Assembly: GCA_009801015.1 (NCBI GenBank)
Contig: VHZZ01009381.1
Span: 30,404-54,089, forward strand
Reading direction: 5' to 3'
From: Silene noctiflora
Taxonomy: Eukaryota > Streptophyta > Magnoliopsida > Caryophyllales > Caryophyllaceae
DNA length: 23,686 nucleotides
This document shows positions 18,461 to 23,686 of the stretch, piece by piece. Position 1 is the stretch's first letter. Every line of letters starts with the position of its first letter. Position numbers and translations under genes: made by a program. The notes under the pieces were generated by a model. The model had not been told where the DNA came from, made no database searches, and saw only the letters and a list, made by a program, of their open reading frames with translations.

Positions 18461-18690
18461 TTATTTTGTCTAGAAAATAATCAATTTTATTTTTCAAAGA
18501 CGGGATTTGAAATCATCTTATTTCGTCAAGAAAATGATCGAATTTATTTTCGAAAGATAGGTTTTGAAGTCAACATTATTTTGGCTAGAACATGATTAGA
18601 TTTATTTTTGAAAAACGGGTTTTGAAATCGACATTATTATGGCTTATGAAATGGTTAGGTTTATTTTCAAAAGTCGAGATTTCAAATTGA
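18461..18690. repeat. Minisatellite, period about 57 bp, four diverged copies
   Basis: Units begin near 18461, 18518, 18576 and 18634. Each runs ATTATTTTGGCTAGAAAATG, then GATTTATTTTTGAAA, then ACGGGTTTTGAAATC. Copies differ at several positions, so the array is old. It lies just outside the LTR-like unit that starts at 18776. Confidence 0.8.
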
Positions 18691-18775
18691 ATTTGAAATA
18701 GCCATACATTATGACGGCTTTAAATGACGTATTTCACTTGAAAATGACTCGAAAAACACGTAGCATGTGAGTTAT

Positions 18776-19517
18776 TGTAACACCCCCATTTACCGAGTAG
18801 CCTTTAGTAAGACCTTCTCAAGTAAATAAGAGGGTTAGCATCTCAGTTTTCCGAGGTACTACATATCATAACAACAATTAAAGATCCTTTATTACATCGT
18901 TAGTGAATAACATAACCGACTCATAAGCCTAAGACAATTACAATCCCCAAAAATATGACAAGTCTACTAAGTGATCCATTATCCAGTCTAGGTGAAAGAC
19001 TTCAAGCCCTAGTCGATAAGCACCGCAACAACAAGGCCAACATCCACAAAAACAAGAATCCAAACTATTACCTGTTAAACACACTGCTCACCATTTAACC
19101 GGAAATATCAAATGGGTCACCTCAGAGGTTTATAAAAGATTTTCACAAAAAGAAAACACTAAGTCAGCCAATAGTTCAATATAAGTAACAAGCTTATAAG
19201 TGAAGCACAACAATGTCACACATTACTAATAAAATCCAACACCATACAAACATCACAAATCCCGGCCCGTCGTTCGCGGTGCCTGCTAGAGGTAACACCC
19301 ACTCACGGTGTCTGCTACAAATCTGAGGTAACACCCACGGCTTCTTATACAATCACAACGAATACAATGCAAATTCATCACCTACATATTCAATCATACT
19401 CAAGTACTACCAATTACATAGTCTATTACCATACAAATGGACACAAGCCTGCTAGACTAACCACTTACAGGTTTAACTGGACACAAGGAACTGAAGAGTC
19501 TCTAGTCATTATGTCGC

Positions 19518-19573
<56 letters not shown>

Positions 19574-19828
19574 CCGTCTACACCGCATTTCCTCATCTTT
19601 TCTTCTTCTTTCTAGGAATAGGGTTGATAGAGAGGGTAAGAATAGGTTTTAGAGAGAATTTGAAATGATTCAAAAATGAATCCCCTTAACACAAACCCTT
19701 AAGTATAAAACCGGATAAAATCATTGTTTCGACTCACTCGGCCGATGAGTAACCCGACCCACTCGGTCGAGTGTCTTATCGAGTGACCCCGAAAATGGCA
19801 CAACTCCTTAATGAACGTTATACTACCA
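18776..19828 (-). mobile_element. LTR-like unit (probable long LTR, minus orientation)
   Basis: On the minus strand it starts TGGTAGTATAACG right after a purine tract, AAGTGGGGGGATCC (19829-19843, a PPT candidate), and ends GGGGGTGTTACA at 18776. The first part holds the ACTCGACCGAGTG-type motifs (about 19735-19795), a TATA-like TTTTATACTTAAG and a (GA)n tract, as in U3/R. The part near 19275-19345 has a short tandem repeat with GGTAACACCCAC. No partner LTR with matching length is found, so solo-LTR or LARD status is open. Confidence 0.45.
19521..19568. repeat. (TC)24 microsatellite
   Basis: 48 bases of uninterrupted TC units inside the LTR-like unit. The SLSLSL-type open frame over it is an artefact. 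Confidence 0.95.
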
Positions 19829-19944
19829 AGGATCCCCCCACTTGATAAGATTCTAAAATAGATGGCTATCACAATTATGCTTAATACTGACACAGAATTT
19901 TGTTTAAAAAGGGAGGTTACATACCAAGCGATCAATCTTCAATG

Positions 19945-20004
19945 TTTGGGAGGGATACCTTCTAAACAATTTTGTTTGGGAAGGATACCTCCTAAACAAT
20001 TTTG
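19945..20004. repeat. Two tandem 30-bp units
   Basis: TTTGGGAGGGATACCTTCTA and the following AACAATTTTG recur immediately at 19975-20004 with two changes. Non-coding context, next to the candidate PPT, so probably internal retroelement sequence. Confidence 0.8.
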
Positions 20005-21056
20005 TAAGCTCGGGGACCGACACCCTATTCAAGAAAGAAATGAAAGCTTTTTTATGTAAACAAAGGTGTGTAAAGATTGATATGCTTGACACAATCGAGA
20101 TTCAAAATGCGAGGATGACTACAAACTCAAGCCGATAGGACAATCCAATTGGTAGGTTTAGTTTAGGATATGAGCCAAGACAAGGAACTTGAGTTATGAC
20201 TATAATATTAAATAATGCACTCAAACCACGACCTTATTCAAATTTCACCCCTAAAGAACTCAAAAGGCACAAGTGTCCTAGTATTTCCCACCCGAGTTGC
20301 CAGTTTGTGGACATGCCACCCTCGCACACATCTGCAAGTGACGGTCACCACAAAAATGTGTTAGGGTCGTTTTAATTCAGTTAGTTCTGTCCTGATGAAT
20401 ATCTCAAATCGAGCAAATTGTCATTGATTGTGTTGTCACCAAGAAATTATGGAGTGTTTGGACGCTGTTAAAATCAACTTTATACCTTAGCTTGGTCAAA
20501 CAAAGCACTACTATCCAGAAATATGGGTAAGAGGTGAGGATATGTATCGAGAACCTCTTAATCAACACTCAATCCTGCCCGCTCGATGCATTGTCTACTA
20601 ATCAATCATGGTTTTAGTAAAAAGTTCGTGAAACGTTATATATGCATGAATGAGCACCTGTTATATTACCTTAACACGTGAATTTGACTAAGTTAGTTGA
20701 TTATGCATGACAAAGGATGTCTAAATGAACGATTTAATAAATCACAATGACGTGGTTATTAAGCATAATATGACGACTATTTCAAGGTTTAGAGAAGAAT
20801 TGAAAAAAAATAAGGAAAATAAAGATAAATAAAGTACAAAAAAAAAATGAAGGTATAAAAAAAATTAACTATTAAATTGAAAGTCATATTATATACAAAC
20901 GGTGTTAATTAAGTCATAAAGAAAATACAAAGAAATAAATAGAAGTAATTAGAAAAGGCATCACAAAAAAAATGACACAATAACGGGAAAGATGTGCGAG
21001 CTAAGCGGCGATTCTTGGAAGGGACACTAGCTGGCCTAGCTCGATTATGGGTTATC
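20005..21056. other. Probable non-coding retroelement interior, no gene
   Basis: No long frame and no recognised pol motif. The stretch near 20285-20370 (CCCGAGTTGCCAGTTTG...) looks repeat-like. 20780-20980 is A-rich. Assignment to a retroelement rests only on the LTR-like ends on both sides. Confidence 0.35.
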
Positions 21057-21146
21057 CTGTAGGACCCTCACTTATCCGAGAGCCTTAACTAGACTTGTCC
21101 AGATAAATAAGGGCGCTACCATTTCTGTAACCCGAGGCAGTGTACG
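21057..21146. repeat. Diverged second copy of the LTR end at 18776-18865
   Basis: TGTAGGACCCTCACTTATCC with CGAGAGCCTTAACTAGAC aligns in the same orientation to TGTAACACCCCCATTTACCG with AGTAGCCTTTAGTAAGAC. Both copies continue through AAATAAG and a CCGAGG block. The similarity stops at 21146, where a hAT-like end begins. Confidence 0.6.
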
Positions 21147-21560
21147 TAGAGATGGCAGTGGGTCAGGGACCCGACCCAAACCCAATGGGTCGAATCCGAA
21201 TCTGAAATTTTGAGACCCGGATGGGTATAGGTCTTAATAAAATATTTTGAGTCCGAGTCCAATAAATTGGACCCGGACCCGACCCGACCCGTATAATTTT
21301 TTTTTAAAAAAAAAAGATACTTAACCCAACAAACACACGCCGTTCCTTAGTTCCTTTCCCAAGTCGACCCAATATTTCCTTCGACCAATCACTCTAAACC
21401 CAGATCTATCCCCAAAAACTCTAAACTGACACATTGGACGGTGGCAACGACGACAGCCAAGGACGACGACCGCAAGGGGTTTGATATCTCTGACCAAACT
21501 AACAGATCTTGAACTCCGGCAAGAGCACCGACGACTGGCGAGGACAAGGACGTATTTCTC
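21147..21560 (+). mobile_element. hAT-like element end (partial)
   Basis: Begins TAGAGATGGC, a terminal motif of many plant hAT elements, followed by the clustered GGGTC/GACCC subterminal motifs usual for that group (21160-21290). A T-run and A-run pair follows at 21297-21315, then sequence like a 5' leader. The opposite end (GCCATCTC) is not found, so it is truncated, broken up or unrecognised. Confidence 0.55.
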
Positions 21561-22031
21561 TTATCTTCTCTTTGTCAATTTTAATAAAGTTAACTCTCTG
21601 CTTCATCCCTCTTCTTTTTAGGGTTTGTTTACTTTTTTTTATTAATGGTAGTCAATACTGAAATGTTTTAGGGTAATTTGTTCTCAATTTGTGTATTAAA
21701 CTTATTTGATTTAACTTTAGGCTAATTTGCTATTCAATTAATTTTAGTCATATTGATTTGATTTTAGGGTATTTTGTTATTCAATTAGCACTGATTTGTA
21801 TACTAATATGGAATATAAAGAAGTGTTTTATATACTAATTTTCATCAGTGAAGGTTTGAAGGACTAAAAAAGGGTTATTTCATGGGAAAATTTCAACCTA
21901 ACCCTCATATTCTCATATTACTCCATCCTATTGTTTAAGTCAGAAAAATCTAAAGTATCGCATCATTTATCTTTTAATGAACTACTATAAGGGCAATCGG
22001 TACAAATGGTTCTCTTTGGTAATACAAAAAT
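21561..22031. other. AT-rich sequence with a weak 50-bp repetition
   Basis: TTTAGGGTAATTTG, TTTAGGCTAATTTGCTATTC and TTTAGGGTATTTTGTTATTC recur near 21667, 21716 and 21764. It may be an intron-like part of the hAT element. No gene seen. Confidence 0.4.
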
Positions 22032-22210
22032 TCTCATTTTGACGGTCAATATTCGTCACAAGCCTGTGACGGGTCAAGTTAAACCCACATAATTAGATAC
22101 AGATAAATCATTTGTGACTCTCTATGCACATTAATTTCGTCTTATCTACCCATGTGGGTGAAACTTGACCCGTCACAAGCTTGGGACGGATATACCCGTC
22201 ACAAGGGAGA
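22032..22210. mobile_element. MITE with about 55-bp terminal inverted repeats
   Basis: The left end (22032-22090) and the reverse complement of the right end (22152-22210) share GTGACGGGTCAAGTT and CACCCACAT, and an outer GACGG block. About 180 bp, non-coding, no clear target duplication. Superfamily undecided (Mutator- or CACTA-type). Confidence 0.65.
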
Positions 22211-22279
22211 CTTACTGTTGGTAATAATGACTCACTTATTCACTCCTTCTCTCTTCATTTTAAGCCATGTTCTTTTGGA

Positions 22280-22490
22280 CTGAAACAGATCTGATCTGAA
22301 TTGAACTGAACTTATAGGATCTGAACTGAACTGAACTTAACTTATAGGATTTTAACCGAACTTATAGGATCTGAACCTGAACTGAACTTATAGGATCTGA
22401 ACCTGGACTGAACTTATAGGATCTGAACTGAACTTATTGGATCTGAACTGAACAGAATTTATAAGATTTGAACTGAACTTACATGATTCG
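22280..22490. repeat. Minisatellite, units of about 22-27 bp, about eight copies
   Basis: Repeated CTTATAGGATCTGAACTGAA with variable numbers of the CTGAA/ACTGA sub-unit. Later copies carry single changes (TATTGGATC, TATAAGATT). Confidence 0.88.
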
Positions 22491-22514
22491 TTAAATTAAT
22501 TAATTTAATTTAAC

Positions 22515-22542
22515 TATTATTATTATTATTATTATTATTATA

Positions 22543-22623
<81 letters not shown>

Positions 22624-22672
22624 GCTGTTGTTGCTGCTGTTGTTGCTGTTGTTGTTGTTGTTGTTGTTGTTG
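22515..22672. repeat. Compound trinucleotide microsatellite (ATT)n-(ATG)n-(TTG)n
   Basis: Three consecutive trinucleotide tracts: ATT from about 22515 to 22541, ATG from about 22543 to 22586, and TTG/TGC to 22672. The open frame of poly-Met and poly-Val across it is an artefact. Confidence 0.95.
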
Positions 22673-22676
22673 TACA

Positions 22677-22809
22677 TTCAAAATTACTCCCTTATATGTA
22701 CACTTTTTTCAAAGTTACTCCCTTTTAAAACAAAATTTCAAAATTACTCCCTTATAAGAGAGTTCTGATAAAAAATTGCTACCAAGACCCAACTCAGTTC
22801 ATAATTAGA
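22677..22809 (+). repeat. Left terminal inverted repeat of the long-TIR element
   Basis: About 133 bp, starting ATTCAAAATTACTCCCTTAT and ending near ACTCAGTTCATAATTAG. Differs from the other arm near 22768-22775 and 22797-22799. Confidence 0.88.
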
Positions 22810-23007
22810 CTAATTTTCCGTCAGAATTCAAATTTCTTATAATTTTCTTCCCATTTTGTAACCTCTTATTTTTACTCTAATATGTCCCTCATCTCTCTTT
22901 GCCTACACTCATTTCTCTCTTTTTTTTTCCTCCATCTCACTTGTCACCTCCTTTCTTTCTCTCTCTCTCTCTTATATTCCTCCATCTCACTGTGACATTA
23001 GAAATCA

Positions 23008-23318
23008 ATGTCAAGTTCTAACTCACACTCAAATTCTCATTGTAATTATGATGGTCCAAGGTTGTGCTTTTGTGGTTTTGTAACTTCTAAGCTAACTTTT
23101 TGGACAAAAGATAATCCGTGTGGAAGATTTGAAGCATTCCAAATTTACAATCCAGTGAGTAAGGCAGGCTCGGGGTTGTAAGTATTTTTGTTGGTTGGAT
23201 CAAGATCAAACCAATTGACAAAGGAAGGTGATTAATGAACTTGTGATTGAGAAAAAAACTCCTTAAAAACGAAATTGAGATGTTGAAGAATGAGGTGAAG
23301 TTGATCAAGGTTGGATAA
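23008..23318 (+). pseudogene. GRF-type zinc-finger protein, decayed copy inside the long-TIR element
   Basis: ATG at 23008 opens 57 codons: a Ser/Asn/His-rich start, then RLCFCGF, LTFWTKDNPCGRFEAF and QIYNPVSKAG, ending at TAA 23179-23181. One base out of frame from 23177 the protein continues CKYFCWLDQDQTN, then a TGA where a Trp codon (TGG) would fit, then QRKVINELVIEK. After one further frame change it continues LLKNEIEMLKNEVKLIK to TAA at 23316. The CxCG...NPxGRxF...C.YF.WLD pattern is the GRF zinc finger, followed by a coiled-coil-like helix. The second finger cysteine region (FEAF instead of FxxC) is also altered. Two frameshifts and one stop make it a pseudogene. The family is a nucleic-acid-binding finger; the function of this gene is unknown. 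Confidence 0.75.
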
Positions 23319-23534
23319 TTACATAGGAAGCAGAGAATAAGAAAGATGAAGATGGGTGTTCTCAGATTTGCAAGTTAGTTGGTGTTAGATTTATAGGCAT
23401 GCCGGTTAGATTGATTAAGGTTGTTTTAACACAGTAATTTAGGTTGAAAAATATTTAGGAGTGAATCAATAGTAAATTAGGGTAAACTATAACAAGGCTT
23501 GTGTTATAAACAAGGGTAATTTCGTCAATTCCTC

Positions 23535-23668
23535 CTAATTATGACTTGAGTTGGGTCTTGGTAGCAATTTTTGACCGGAACTCTCTTATAAGGGAGTAAT
23601 TTTGAAATTTTGTTTTAAAAGGGAGTAACTTTGAAAAAAGTGTACATATAAGGGAGTAATTTTGAATT
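23535..23668 (-). repeat. Right terminal inverted repeat of the long-TIR element
   Basis: Reverse complement of the left arm, about 96% identical by eye. Followed at once by TTTTACTTATTATTATTAT up to the window end. Confidence 0.88.
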
Positions 23669-23686
23669 TTTACTTATTATTATTAT

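Larger units (their letters stand above)
22677..23668 (+). mobile_element. Long-TIR (Mutator-like/foldback) element carrying a GRF zinc-finger gene
   Basis: The segment 22677-22809 is repeated in reverse complement at about 23535-23668 with about five mismatches. Each arm contains three copies of AATTACTCCCTTATA-type motifs. The interior of about 725 bp has a leader-like CT-rich part and a decayed protein gene. No transposase is present, so the element is non-autonomous. ATT repeats lie outside both ends and no target duplication can be read. Confidence 0.8.

Noticed and set aside
19367..19615. 82-codon frame with a Ser-Leu run
   Set aside because: It is the translation of the (TC)24 microsatellite and flanks.
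22515..22672. CRISPR-like array from regular repetition
   Set aside because: Simple trinucleotide microsatellite in a plant genome, no repeat-spacer structure.
22543..22728. 61-codon poly-Met/poly-Val frame
   Set aside because: Artefact of the ATG and TTG trinucleotide tracts.

Overview
The window looks like nuclear DNA of a flowering plant. The gene has canonical GT/AG introns, and the sequence is AT-rich and full of plant-type transposable elements: a Ty1/copia element primed by tRNA-iMet, a Cassandra-like TRIM with a 5S rRNA-like LTR, a Stowaway MITE, a plant LINE ORF1 and a tRNA-derived SINE. The repeat style (for example the ACTCGGTCGAGTG motifs near 19740-19790) reminds me of Caryophyllales genomes; that placement is an impression, not a proof. 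Layout: one host gene is clear. On the minus strand, exons from 17559 down to 1871 encode a calcium-binding external alternative NAD(P)H dehydrogenase of plant mitochondria (NDB family). Nine exons are visible. They join in frame with correct phases into 548 complete codons, with no stop. The last exon, about 29 codons by family comparison, is not seen between 1 and 1870, so the gene either continues past the left edge or is truncated. The gene is stretched by transposons. Intron 1 (16210-17476) holds a perfect-TSD Stowaway MITE. Intron 2 (9283-15947, 6.7 kb) holds a rearranged Cassandra-like TRIM, a frameshifted LINE ORF1 (DUF4283 plus CCHC knuckle), an LTR-like stretch and a second MITE. Intron 3 (3966-9075) holds a complete, apparently very young Ty1/copia element (4187-8751): 5-bp TSD, 239-bp LTRs differing at one base, PBS, PPT and an unbroken 1363-codon gag-pol ORF. 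It lies in the same orientation as the host gene. The sequence after exon 9 carries a SINE-like element, a strong hairpin and a degenerate inverted repeat field. Right of the gene's 5' end (17560-23686) I see no ordinary host gene. This part holds a 57-bp minisatellite, an LTR-like unit with PPT, a second diverged copy of that LTR end, one end of a hAT-like element, a MITE with about 55-bp inverted repeats, a 22-27-bp minisatellite, a compound trinucleotide microsatellite, and at the right edge a roughly 1-kb element with about 133-bp, nearly identical terminal inverted repeats. That last element encloses a decayed GRF-type zinc-finger gene, a Pack-MULE-like arrangement and the least expected object in the window. 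I see no CRISPR array, operon, rRNA gene or tRNA gene.
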